Origin: Alloscardovia omnicolens DSM 21503
GTDB lineage: Bacteria > Actinomycetota > Actinomycetes > Actinomycetales > Bifidobacteriaceae
Length of the DNA: 64,000 bases
Direction of reading: 5' to 3'
Assembly (NCBI RefSeq): GCF_000420505.1
Contig: NZ_ATVB01000007.1
Location: 1 to 64,000 of the forward strand
Part shown: in pieces, positions 53,116 through 60,999 of the stretch
How positions within the stretch are numbered: position 1 is the first letter of the stretch
Layout: the number at the start of each line of letters is the position of its first letter
The notes under the pieces: model-generated
What the model was told of the DNA's origin: nothing
The model's input: only the letters and a program-made list of their open reading frames with translations
The model's database searches: none
Made by a program: the position numbers and the translations under genes

Positions 53116-53134
53116 CGAGTCCCCTTACCTCCAC
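53116..53134 (+). repeat. attR core of the integrated element
   Basis: The exact 19-bp copy of the tRNA-Ala 3' end (CGAGTCCCCTTACCTCCAC). Upstream sequence does not continue the tRNA, as expected for the far end of an element integrated at 45220-45238. Confidence 0.92.
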
Positions 53135-53140
53135 CAGTAG

Positions 53141-53172
53141 AAATGGCTAGAAACTTAGGTTTCTAGCCATTT
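53141..53172 (+). terminator. Original tRNA terminator, displaced by the element
   Basis: AAATGGCTAGAAAC (53141-53154) pairs exactly with GTTTCTAGCCATTT (53159-53172), followed by TTCG. It lies 6 nt after attR, where the tRNA-Ala transcript would have ended before integration. Confidence 0.85.
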
Positions 53173-53324
53173 TTCGTTGTGCTTTTCGAGGAGCGTACAC
53201 AACCCACACTCGAAACCGAAAATCTCACTTAACCGATTAATACACCCGTAACGCCACTTGTGATGCGGAAAAACGACTTCACAAGTGGCACAACGGTTGC
53301 GCATATCGCCTGCACACACCCACT

Positions 53325-53831
53325 CTACGCAAGCCAGTAGCGCTCACCGCGGTCATCTCGCTCAACAATCCTCATATCAATGGAATACCTGCGAATGGTT
53401 ACCACATCTGCCACCACCATACTCAAGCGAGCATTATATTCAGCTTCAGTCAACCATTTTCTGTTCGCAACAGGAACGCTAAACACACGCTCACATATCC
53501 TACGAATCACTTGTTTGCGTTCCTCCCAGTTCAGAGGCAGATCGTCAATAAAATCCGTATACAAAAGAGAATAAGGGCCAAGCAACTCATTTAATGCATC
53601 TATCTGCTGGGATAATGCCTCTTGAGCGTCATCATCATAAGCAGTATTCAGCCAATCAATGTTCTTAAAAGGCTTATCGATACCGCTCTCTGTTACAGGA
53701 TTTGCACTGCTGTTGTCATCTTGCTCAGCTAGCAGCTGTGTAAAGCGCTTACGTAATTTAGGTGTGCGTAAACTGGTCAGCATAATTCTGTACTGTTTTA
53801 ATATCCTCTGCATATCATGCACAAAAGTCAT
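53325..53831 (-). CDS. DUF2087 domain protein in the RiPP operon
   Basis: A protein of about 168 aa; the ATG at 53831 begins 1 nt after the MFS stop codon. Its C-terminal 80 aa match DUF2087: NWEERKQVIRRICERVF, then LTEAEYNARLSMVVADVVTIRRYSIDMRIVERD and GERYW, the usual 'tEaEvN..L..f..D....RRylvd..lleRd..g..Y'. DUF2087 domains occur with HTH regulators and ArsR-like proteins and are thought to bind DNA or ligands. Here it may regulate the cluster. The N-terminal half has no match I know. Confidence 0.72.
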   Translation of the reverse strand: MTFVHDMQRILKQYRIMLTSLRTPKLRKRFTQLLAEQDDNSSANPVTESGIDKPFKNIDWLNTAYDDDAQEALSQQIDALNELLGPYSLLYTDFIDDLPLNWEERKQVIRRICERVFSVPVANRKWLTEAEYNARLSMVVADVVTIRRYSIDMRIVERDDRGERYWLA

Positions 53832-53832
53832 A

Positions 53833-54987
53833 TTACTTCTTTCGTTTATCGCGCAAAACTCGCATAATTTCATGAATAATAGGAATAAGGAAGAAGAATA
53901 ACGTACTGGTCATTCCCACTCCTAAACCGTATGAATCTGTCAGCCATCCGCAGGCAGGACCCACAATAATCGCAGCACATGCCACAGCAGCAGCCTGCAA
54001 AGAAAATACAGTCGCTCTTTCGTTATCGGAAATGGACATATGCAGTGCTCCTGCATACATATTTTGTATCCATCCCAGAAGAATAACGTGCGGCAAATAA
54101 AGAATAATTCCCACCCAGAAGCCCGTAGTCCACGCTAAAGCAAGGCATAACACAACATTAATTATGATGACGCTGAGCAGTCTGAAGCTGTGAGCGAGAG
54201 AAATTTTTTGACTCAGTTTGCCTGCAATATATCCGGCACTATTCATAACAATTAAACCCGCGAACTGATTCCATACTTGTGTGGTATCCGCGCCGCTGAG
54301 TCGAACTTGCCATAATAGATACATGCTCAGCGATCCAGTTTCAACTAATAACAGCATCCACCAATCAATGTTTTTGAAAGTTTTCGCTCCTATATGCATA
54401 AATTCACGTGCTAAAGTGCGAACGCGCACAGCATTACTGCTTACTGTATTTACTGTATTATTCATCGGCATTTTCACGAGAAGAATAGTGGCGAGAACGT
54501 AAATAAGCGCAGGAAGAAGCCAAATCAGTTTTTCACTCAGACGATAGGCGACAGCACCCACAAGTCCACCCACAAGATAGGTTATGCTACCAAACTCTTG
54601 GATTTCTCCCATAATCTTTTCGAAAGAAGATTCATCTTCTTTTCGCTCGTTAATATACAAAGCAGAGGCAGCCCCACTTTCAGTAGCAGAGCCAATTCCC
54701 GTAAGAACTTGTCCTACTAATACCACCCAAAAGTTCTGCGGATTAAAAGCAAACAGCAGAAAACCGCAAAGCCGTAACATATTTCCCAGCGCTAAAGTAA
54801 GACGTGGAGAAACGCGGTCAAAGAAAAGCGATGTTGGTATTTCCATAATTGATGAGGAAATATCAAAACCTGTACTGGCTAAAGTTATTAATGCAAGGCT
54901 TAAACCTGCTTCACGAAAATACGTAATATCGTAGGCAATAAAAATACCTTGCCCGAGCATTAAGAGAATGTTATATATTTTTGACAT
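53833..54987 (-). CDS. MFS transporter, likely exporter of the RiPP
   Basis: A protein of about 384 aa with twelve hydrophobic segments. The ATG at 54987 is preceded by GAGGG; earlier in-frame codons overlap the upstream YcaO gene. Family features include SIMEIPTSLFFDRVSPRLTLALG (motif A-like loop after TM2) and TGIGSATESGAASALYINER. Similar MFS proteins export drugs and small peptides. Its place 8 nt after the YcaO gene and before DUF2087 makes it the probable exporter or immunity pump of the modified peptide. Confidence 0.82.
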   Translation of the reverse strand: MSKIYNILLMLGQGIFIAYDITYFREAGLSLALITLASTGFDISSSIMEIPTSLFFDRVSPRLTLALGNMLRLCGFLLFAFNPQNFWVVLVGQVLTGIGSATESGAASALYINERKEDESSFEKIMGEIQEFGSITYLVGGLVGAVAYRLSEKLIWLLPALIYVLATILLVKMPMNNTVNTVSSNAVRVRTLAREFMHIGAKTFKNIDWWMLLLVETGSLSMYLLWQVRLSGADTTQVWNQFAGLIVMNSAGYIAGKLSQKISLAHSFRLLSVIIINVVLCLALAWTTGFWVGIILYLPHVILLGWIQNMYAGALHMSISDNERATVFSLQAAAVACAAIIVGPACGWLTDSYGLGVGMTSTLFFFLIPIIHEIMRVLRDKRKK

Positions 54988-54994
54988 ACTGCCC

Positions 54995-55843
54995 TCACAT
55001 AAATAATGTGCCATGATAAGTTGAAAGATGAACAGGTTGACCAATTTTTCTCGAGAACTGTTCGATCCTTTGTAAATCAGAAAAATACGTTGGATCATCA
55101 ATTCCGATATGTGAAACTGAGCTTTTGACAACAGTAAAACTTTCGGCTTCGCATATTCTAGTAACGAAAAGATTTAAATTCTGTTCATTAAATATTTCAA
55201 ACATACCCCTGATGCTCTGTTTTACTTTCTTACAGTCGATTAAATACAATTCATCACTAAATTTTTTCGAAGGATGGAAGATATTTTCGAAAGTGTCTAA
55301 TGCTTTGCCAGAATACCATAAGTTTCTCATATGCATCGGCGTAGGAGAGACATCAATACCGGTTCGCAAAGAAACCAGCATCTGGTTACATTCATTAAAT
55401 GCCCTATTTGCAGCTGCATTGATTGTAAAATGCGCTCCTGTACCTCGAGAAATAATGCCTGTTCCTTTATCAATAGCCAATACCTGTACTACAGGAATTC
55501 TAAAAGGTGATGGCAATAATTCAACTATATAAGTTATTGAAGAATTTTTTTCAATTAGATTTTTCAAATAAGGCGGATATGCATAATCAGGTATTTCAAC
55601 TGGTTTCGCATCTGTACGCATATAAAACCAATACGCATCACGTTCAATAATCTCCAAACATGACTGTATTACAGCATCTGAATATGTGGCACCTGATGCA
55701 GTTCCATTTGTCGATCCTGCACAGATATTTGAATATCTTTCAACAGACAGAGGAGGCATAGAAACTATATCGTTTGGAAGTAAGACAGATCGAGATTCAG
55801 TCATTGTTGCATCATATTTTGATGCAACAATCTGACTAGACAT
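54995..55843 (-). CDS. YcaO cyclodehydratase-like enzyme, C-terminal half (split by TGA)
   Basis: A 282-aa frame with the second half of a YcaO fold. The ATP/Mg-binding signature GSTNGTASGATYSDAVIQ-SCLEIIERDA is complete, followed by PFRIPVVQVLAID and GTGAHFTINAAANRAFNECNQ (the conserved Glu/Gln helix). YcaO enzymes activate peptide backbone amides with ATP to form azolines, thioamides or amidines. The start ATG lies 3 nt after the stop of the N-terminal half and in the same frame, so a single TGA divides one original gene. It ends HLSTYHGTLFM without the Pro-rich tail found in many azoline-forming YcaOs. Confidence 0.8.
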   Translation of the reverse strand: MSSQIVASKYDATMTESRSVLLPNDIVSMPPLSVERYSNICAGSTNGTASGATYSDAVIQSCLEIIERDAYWFYMRTDAKPVEIPDYAYPPYLKNLIEKNSSITYIVELLPSPFRIPVVQVLAIDKGTGIISRGTGAHFTINAAANRAFNECNQMLVSLRTGIDVSPTPMHMRNLWYSGKALDTFENIFHPSKKFSDELYLIDCKKVKQSIRGMFEIFNEQNLNLFVTRICEAESFTVVKSSVSHIGIDDPTYFSDLQRIEQFSRKIGQPVHLSTYHGTLFM

Positions 55844-55846
55844 GGT

Positions 55847-56590
55847 TCATACAATTTCAAGTGAGTTATCATATTTAGCTATTGATGAATTCGAATCATT
55901 GACTGGAAAACCCCACTCCTTATGAGGATTAACTGCCGGAAAATCCTTCAACATGTCATATGACCCATAAAAATATTCCCCACCTCGAATAGATGAAAGA
56001 AAATATCGCTCTATTGCTTCGCCAATACAGGATGCTTTTGCCTGTTCTTCAGTATCCCCTTTACCACCCGCAACATCAAAACCTTCATTTTGGGATAAAA
56101 ATTGGACTGCGTTATAAAAAGATGTACCCTCAACACTATTTCTCTGCTTTATCGGGGTAGTTGCAATTCCTAGCACACCAAAGAAAATAGAGTTGGAGTC
56201 TATAAACTCTTTAGCAGAAGTGCAACGAAAGTCTTGACTGGTCTTAAAATTCCCTGGTTTAAAAGTATTACCAATACCCAAAGATTTTAAATTATAGCTT
56301 CTCGATGCATTCTTATGCGAACATTGACGACAACCGATAGCAGGAAGAAGCACTACAGCAGAATCTCCCTCAATACCCGAAATTGCCACAACAAAATCGT
56401 CTGGAAAATATTTTAAACGGCTTTTAAGCTCATCAATATTCGAATTAATTTTTTTCGATACACCAAATATCTGACAATATTTTACAAATCTCCACTTCGC
56501 GCATTCTACACAACCGAAAACATCTGAAACTTTCTCATGGCTTCGAACGACAATAGGGATACCCTGTATATAATCAACCTTGAAACTCAT
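55847..56590 (-). CDS. YcaO cyclodehydratase-like enzyme, N-terminal half with Cys4 motif
   Basis: A frame of about 247 aa; the ATG at 56590 has AAGGA 5 nt upstream. The first 120 aa contain two Cys pairs (GCVEC near residue 28 and GCRQC near residue 107), the zinc tetrathiolate layout of TOMM-type partner regions fused to YcaO. Residues about 165-215 start the YcaO domain with GGKGDTEEQAKASCIGEAIERYF, including the first ATP-binding Glu residues. The frame stops at TGA (55849-55847) after SLEIV, where YcaO proteins usually have a Trp. Together with the next frame it would give 531 codons. Confidence 0.82.
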   Translation of the reverse strand: MSFKVDYIQGIPIVVRSHEKVSDVFGCVECAKWRFVKYCQIFGVSKKINSNIDELKSRLKYFPDDFVVAISGIEGDSAVVLLPAIGCRQCSHKNASRSYNLKSLGIGNTFKPGNFKTSQDFRCTSAKEFIDSNSIFFGVLGIATTPIKQRNSVEGTSFYNAVQFLSQNEGFDVAGGKGDTEEQAKASCIGEAIERYFLSSIRGGEYFYGSYDMLKDFPAVNPHKEWGFPVNDSNSSIAKYDNSLEIV

Positions 56591-56605
56591 CAAATCCTTC
56601 TAAAA

Positions 56606-56639
56606 GAAAGAGCACCTCATATACTCGAGGTACTCTTTC
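56606..56639 (-). terminator. Attenuator-like hairpin between precursor and YcaO genes
   Basis: GAAAGAGCACCTC (56606-56618) pairs with GAGGTACTCTTTC (56627-56639) with one mismatch, followed on the minus strand by TTTTAG. A leaky terminator here would give more precursor than enzyme, as in many RiPP operons. Confidence 0.75.
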
Positions 56640-56660
56640 GTATTTACAAACAACACATGA

Positions 56661-56855
56661 TTAAGCAACAACAATATGTGTAACTTGGCTATTATTATCT
56701 TGCTCCATATCAATGGATGGACTTACAATCATGCTTGGCATAGGATAACTTCTCTTCGCTTGCATTGCTGGAAGAAAATCTCCAGAAACAAAACCACGAG
56801 CAAAATCGCTATTTTGCGATTCCAACAAAGCACTATCTTGCGCATTTGACAACAT
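56661..56855 (-). CDS. Candidate RiPP precursor peptide (64 aa)
   Basis: A 64-aa peptide starting at the ATG at 56855, which has a perfect AGGAGG 7 nt upstream. The N-terminal part (MLSNAQDSALLESQNSDFAR) looks like a leader. A Pro/Met-rich middle (KRSYPMPSMIVSPSIDM) and a polar C-terminus ending SQVTHIVVA follow. It has no Cys, so a YcaO would act on Ser/Thr or on backbone amides (azoline from Ser/Thr, amidine or thioamide). It is the first gene of the minus-strand cluster, with a hairpin between it and the YcaO gene. It resembles no precursor I know. Confidence 0.7.
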   Translation of the reverse strand: MLSNAQDSALLESQNSDFARGFVSGDFLPAMQAKRSYPMPSMIVSPSIDMEQDNNSQVTHIVVA

Positions 56856-56904
56856 CGTATCGCCTCCTTTCACAAGGACGCGTCAAGCCTATACCTTTGA
56901 TTTT

Positions 56905-56915
56905 GGGACATAATA
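56905..56915 (-). promoter_or_regulatory. Extended -10 candidate for the RiPP precursor
   Basis: On the minus strand TGCTATTAT lies about 50 nt upstream of the precursor start, an extended -10 type element. No good -35 is seen. It would start a transcript with a leader of about 40 nt. Confidence 0.4.
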
Positions 56916-56954
56916 GCAGTCCGCATGATGAGGCTGCTTGCCTCGCGCTCATCT

Positions 56955-57959
56955 TTAGTTCATTTGAGAGGTCAGCTCTCCCGCAATAGACTTACTCATC
57001 CACGAAGCTAATTCACTTCCTCTCAGTCCTTGAGACAGAAGGAAAACAATCTTGGCATAGGTTGCCTCTAAGGTCATATCTCCAGTGCCCACAGCTCCCG
57101 CTTGAGCAATCGCATCACCAGTTTCATAATGCCCTAACAGCACCTCAGCCTGTTGGCATTGAGAAGCCACAATAACAGGAACTCCATCAGCAATAGTGTA
57201 TTGAATAACATCAACTAATCCTGGTTCATCAGAAGGAACATTACCCACACCATACGCGCGCAAAAGCACAGCTTCAGGGCGAGGAGCAATGAGGTGTTCT
57301 AAGCGTTCAGCAGTAATGCCAGGAACCATATCGACCACAACAACGTCATGACGCTTATATGGTTGAGGATTACTCCACCCACAGCCGCTGCGATCTACAG
57401 GATACCAACGCCACGGAGCACCCGTTCGAGCCAAAGGACCGGTTGCAGGAGAAGAGAAACCTTCAAACGCCCACGAGGATGTTTTGGTTACTCGATTTCC
57501 TGGGAAAAGATGATGACCGAAGAACAGCGTTACTCCTTGTGCGCGCTGATACAGAGCAGCGTTCAAAGCGCCTGTAACGTTGGCTGTAGCATCCGTTTCG
57601 ACCATACCTAAAGGAAGCTGAGAACCCGTCAAAATGACTGGCTTACCAAAATCAGTAAGCGCATAACTTAAGGCTGCCGACGAATAGCTCATCGTATCTG
57701 TGCCGTGTAGCACAACGAAAGCATCGGAATCACCGTGATGCTTCCATAAATCATCAATAATTGCCTGCCAATTATCAGGCGTTGCATTTGAGGAATCAAT
57801 CAGCGGATCCAAACTGGTAATACTCACATTGCCCTCGCCCAGCTGCGTGCCACCGAGCACATGGTTGAGCCAGCCCTGTAAATCCGCTCCCGGCTGTAAA
57901 CCATGCGGAGAATCAATCATGCCAATAGTTCCCCCTGAATAGGTCACATGAATGCGCAT
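56955..57959 (-). CDS. ansA: Type I (cytosolic) asparaginase
   Basis: A protein of about 334 aa that hydrolyses asparagine to aspartate and ammonia. The ATG at 57959 follows GGTGG; a GTG three codons earlier overlaps that site. The two catalytic threonines are in TYSGGTIGMID and VLHGTDTMSYSSAAL, and the GSQLP strand is present. The lack of a signal peptide supports the cytosolic form. It lies upstream of the RiPP genes but is unlikely to be part of that pathway. Confidence 0.9.
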   Translation of the reverse strand: MRIHVTYSGGTIGMIDSPHGLQPGADLQGWLNHVLGGTQLGEGNVSITSLDPLIDSSNATPDNWQAIIDDLWKHHGDSDAFVVLHGTDTMSYSSAALSYALTDFGKPVILTGSQLPLGMVETDATANVTGALNAALYQRAQGVTLFFGHHLFPGNRVTKTSSWAFEGFSSPATGPLARTGAPWRWYPVDRSGCGWSNPQPYKRHDVVVVDMVPGITAERLEHLIAPRPEAVLLRAYGVGNVPSDEPGLVDVIQYTIADGVPVIVASQCQQAEVLLGHYETGDAIAQAGAVGTGDMTLEATYAKIVFLLSQGLRGSELASWMSKSIAGELTSQMN

Positions 57960-58131
57960 AATGTCCACCTTTCGCCGTGAGTATTGCTTCCTGCGTGTAT
58001 ATATCTGTATACAAGCATAGCGAAAGCCCTTAAAATCTTCACACGGGCTTCCCCGAACTGGTATGCAAAAGTCGGCCCATATCAGCAGATAGAGCAGACT
58101 TTCAGCAAACTTTCGCGCAAAAATATCTCGC

Positions 58132-59973
58132 CTAATCTATGCGCAGAACAATACCCTCCCAAGCCTCTAAACGCTGGTTCAGCACAGAACTGACAGCATG
58201 ATTGCTCTCGTAAGTGCTCAACAAAAGGCGCTGATTGATGCTATGCTCATCCAAACCGCTGGCGGCAAGCACAGCAGCAGATTCAGCTGGCACATCCACA
58301 GCACTGCCCGAAACATTAACCAGTACCAGGACACGCTCATCACCCAGCGAGCGCATAAAAGCGTAAATCTGTTCGTTCGAAGCGTCGAGAATCTGCCAAT
58401 CGCCAGCAGAAATAACTGGGTTCGTGTGGCGCAATGCAATTAACTGCTTATAGAAGCTGTAAACAGAATTACTATCGCATACTTCCTCAACAGCGTTAAT
58501 ATGCTCATGGTTCGGGTTGACGCTAATCCATGGCTCGGTTGGCGCATCCTCGGCAGTAAATCCTGCGTAACGAGAGGCGTCCCATTGCATTGGTGTGCGC
58601 GCATTATCGCGCCCACGTCGAGCAAGCGCGTCCATCATAGATTCCGATGATTGGATACCTGCTTCGTCTACTCGCTGATGATACATATTGATTGATTCGA
58701 GATCGCGATACTGCTCGAGGCGAGTAAAGTGCGCGTTGGTCATGCCTAGTTCTTCGCCCTGATAGATATATGGCGTTCCTCGATGCATGTGCAGGAGCAG
58801 TCCGAGAGCTTTAGCAGAAAGCGAGCGCGACTCTTCCGTACTGTCGTCTCCCCAGCGTGAGACTGCGCGAGGCTGATCATGATTATTAAAGAACAGGCTT
58901 GCCCATCCGTTGTTTTTGACTGCCTGCTGCTGCTCGGATAGTGTGCGCTTAAGCTCGGTTAGCCGCAAAGGAGTTGGATTCCATTTTGTTCCGTTTTCGC
59001 AGTCTACATCCACATGATTAAAGAGGAAGAGCATATCGAGTTCGCCATTATCCGGATTAGTTATATGCTCGTTGCGCTTAGGCGTGATTCCCGGAGCTTC
59101 ACCCACGGTGAGGAATCCCTCGCGATGAGCAAAGACTTCGCGGCGCATTTCTGCAAGGAACTCATCTACACGAGGACCATCTGAGCAGAATGGGAATGGA
59201 GAGGAATAACCGTCTGATCCTGCAGGAAAATCTTCAAGCTCACTGCCATCTTCACCTGGCAAACGACCTTGAGTATCGTATGGCTTGGAAATCTGGGTAA
59301 TAACATCCATACGGAAACCATCAATACCGCGATCCATCCACCAATTCATCATGGCATACACTGCTTGACGTACTGCAGGGTTCTCCCAGTTGAGGTCTGG
59401 CTGCTTCTTGGAATACTGATGGAGGAAGTATTCGCCACGTTTTTCGTCAAACTGCCATGCCGAACCGCCAAAATATGAACCCCACTTATTTGGTTCTGCA
59501 CCTGGTTCTCCTGGCGTATAACCATCGCGTGCAGCACGCCAAATATACCAATCTGCATGCTCATCGTTCTTATCACGACTGGCTTGGAACCATGAGTGTT
59601 CATCAGAGGTATGGTTCACCACTAAATCCATCACAACTTTCAACCCACGTTCATGAGCCTGAGCCAATAGCTCGTCCATGTCGTCAAGCGTGCCGAAGAG
59701 TGGATCGATATCTTGATAATCCGAAATATCATAGCCGTTATCGTCTTGTGGAGACTTAAACACAGGACTTAACCACAGCACATCAACGCCTAAGTCTGCA
59801 AGATAATCCAGGCGACTTGTAATGCCTTTCAAATCGCCCATACCGTCTCCATTAGTATCTTGGAAACTGCGTGGATAAATTTGATATACAACAGCATTAG
59901 ACCACCATGGATTAGGTGTTGCACCATTTGTGCGAATAGTGTCGGATAGATGCATGCGGTCAGCTGTGACCAT
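58132..59973 (-). CDS. GH13 alpha-glucosidase / oligo-1,6-glucosidase
   Basis: A 613-aa cytosolic glycoside hydrolase; AGGAG lies 7 nt before the ATG. GH13 motifs are DLVVNHTSDEH (region I), GFRMDVI with the nucleophile Asp (region II), VGEAPG with the acid/base Glu (region III) and FFNNHDQPR (region IV). The QPDLNWENP and IYQGEELGMTN segments fit the oligo-1,6-glucosidase/isomaltase subfamily (GH13_31-like). It likely cleaves alpha-1,6 or alpha-1,4 gluco-oligosaccharides imported by ABC transporters such as the one at the window's right end. Confidence 0.92.
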   Translation of the reverse strand: MVTADRMHLSDTIRTNGATPNPWWSNAVVYQIYPRSFQDTNGDGMGDLKGITSRLDYLADLGVDVLWLSPVFKSPQDDNGYDISDYQDIDPLFGTLDDMDELLAQAHERGLKVVMDLVVNHTSDEHSWFQASRDKNDEHADWYIWRAARDGYTPGEPGAEPNKWGSYFGGSAWQFDEKRGEYFLHQYSKKQPDLNWENPAVRQAVYAMMNWWMDRGIDGFRMDVITQISKPYDTQGRLPGEDGSELEDFPAGSDGYSSPFPFCSDGPRVDEFLAEMRREVFAHREGFLTVGEAPGITPKRNEHITNPDNGELDMLFLFNHVDVDCENGTKWNPTPLRLTELKRTLSEQQQAVKNNGWASLFFNNHDQPRAVSRWGDDSTEESRSLSAKALGLLLHMHRGTPYIYQGEELGMTNAHFTRLEQYRDLESINMYHQRVDEAGIQSSESMMDALARRGRDNARTPMQWDASRYAGFTAEDAPTEPWISVNPNHEHINAVEEVCDSNSVYSFYKQLIALRHTNPVISAGDWQILDASNEQIYAFMRSLGDERVLVLVNVSGSAVDVPAESAAVLAASGLDEHSINQRLLLSTYESNHAVSSVLNQRLEAWEGIVLRID

Positions 59974-60111
59974 GGGAAACTCCTCTCGGGTTTTATCTCT
60001 GCTTGAATCATTGTGCTTATTGTGCTCATCGCTGAGCGTTCTACTTGATTATCTTAAAAAAGCGCGTTTAATATTCCTAAATCGGGCGTGGCTAGGGTTA
60101 ATAGAAAGTAA

Positions 60112-60145
60112 TTGGCTGTCCTAGATTTATCTCTAGGACAGCCAA
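60112..60145. terminator. Terminator of the restriction-modification operon
   Basis: TTGGCTGTCCTAGA (60112-60125) pairs exactly with TCTAGGACAGCCAA (60132-60145). It lies 11 nt beyond the last small gene of the R-M operon. Confidence 0.85.
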
Positions 60146-60155
60146 ATTTATATTC

Positions 60156-60332
60156 TTACCGTTCTTCATTAATGTTGTAATCTTTAAAGCCTAGATATGT
60201 ACTGAAGCCAAGCATGTACATTGACATAATCATCATTTGGTTATCAGGTACTCCTTGCATGCTCTCAGAGTATTTTTCAAGCTCGGCATAAAACAGTATC
60301 GTGCGTTCTTTCTGATATAGTCCTCTCTTCAT
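60156..60332 (-). CDS. Overlapping 58-aa gene at the end of the R-M operon
   Basis: A short frame of 58 codons starting at an ATG (60332) with GAGGTG 5 nt upstream, overlapping the last 56 nt of the restriction endonuclease gene in another frame. It begins MKRGLYQKERTILFYAELEK and ends TYLGFKDYNINEER. The charged, Tyr/Met-rich helix-like sequence (QGVPDNQMMIMSMYMLGFS) reads like a real protein. It might be a small helper or control protein, or the displaced C-terminus of the endonuclease after a frameshift. No family is known to me. Confidence 0.6.
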   Translation of the reverse strand: MKRGLYQKERTILFYAELEKYSESMQGVPDNQMMIMSMYMLGFSTYLGFKDYNINEER

Positions 60333-60999
60333 TGAGCACCTCGTCTACTACCTTCGGCAAAACCATACATATCTGATAAAACGCGTCAGATTGCCCAGTA
60401 ACGATTTCATAGAATTTATCAATGCTAACTCGACGAATTTTGCGATGTGATACTTTTACACCATTGACAGTGGTTTCCCACACTATATTCTGGCTCTTCT
60501 TCGCAATTGCTTCAACAAGAAAACAAGCGCAATCATCGTTGCTCAATAACTGATTCTGCATTTTTATGTATGTCTTACCAGCAGATGCAGAATTCATTGT
60601 ATTATGCTTGTTCTTCATCTCCACATAAATTTTATGAACAGTATTACCCTCATCTACCGTATATCCATTGGAATCTTCATAGATAACATCCCATCCACCC
60701 TCTTGACCATTTGCTGGAACGTGGCAATTCTTTACATACTCAAATAATCGTTGATGAAAATAACCAATCTCATTTGTGTTCGATTTATCTCGTTGACGAA
60801 AAATTTCGTTAGAGATTATTTGTCCCCAACTTTCACCATAGACAGCTCTGTCAAAAACCATTTTTACAGGATCAACAATATTCGAGTTAAACTTTTTCAC
60901 ATCATATGGCTTAAGTTTCGAACCGTAATGACGAATTGTTGCTTTTACGTGATTTTTAAAATCTTCATGCGAAATAAAATTAATATCCCAATCCGCCAT
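60277..60999 (-). CDS. Eco47II-family type II restriction endonuclease
   Basis: A 240-aa protein of the Eco47II/Sau96I type, expected to cut GGNCC. The start MADWDINFISHEDFKNHV and FNSNIVDPVKMVFDRAVYG are characteristic, and the likely nuclease core is GGWDVIYEDSNGYTV, then HKIYVEMKNKHNTMNS (D...ExK). The ATG overlaps the methyltransferase stop by 1 nt (TAATG). The last residues (ERTHDTVLCRA) run over a second frame that codes the 58-aa ORF, so the true C-terminus deserves a check. Confidence 0.88.
   Translation of the reverse strand: MADWDINFISHEDFKNHVKATIRHYGSKLKPYDVKKFNSNIVDPVKMVFDRAVYGESWGQIISNEIFRQRDKSNTNEIGYFHQRLFEYVKNCHVPANGQEGGWDVIYEDSNGYTVDEGNTVHKIYVEMKNKHNTMNSASAGKTYIKMQNQLLSNDDCACFLVEAIAKKSQNIVWETTVNGVKVSHRKIRRVSIDKFYEIVTGQSDAFYQICMVLPKVVDEVLNEERTISERTHDTVLCRA

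Larger units (their letters stand above)
45220..53134. mobile_element. Integrative element with CRESS-type Rep and origin
   Basis: The element is about 7.9 kb between two 19-bp att repeats in tRNA-Ala. Order: tyrosine integrase, direct-repeat region, HTH regulator, excisionase-like protein, two unknown proteins, FtsK-like ATPase, stem-loop origin, CRESS-like Rep, two convergent secreted or membrane cargo genes. This matches the logic of actinomycete integrative elements (integrase, Xis, Rep, FtsK-type transfer ATPase), but the Rep is of the HUH/SF3 kind seen in CRESS-DNA viruses and in some bacterial plasmids such as Bifidobacterium p4M. All main genes are open, so the element may be active. 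Confidence 0.9.

Noticed and set aside
55847-55849. TGA in the YcaO gene as selenocysteine or genetic-code change
   Set aside because: Many genes here end with TGA, so TGA is a normal stop. No SECIS-like hairpin follows and the expected residue is Trp, not Cys or Sec.
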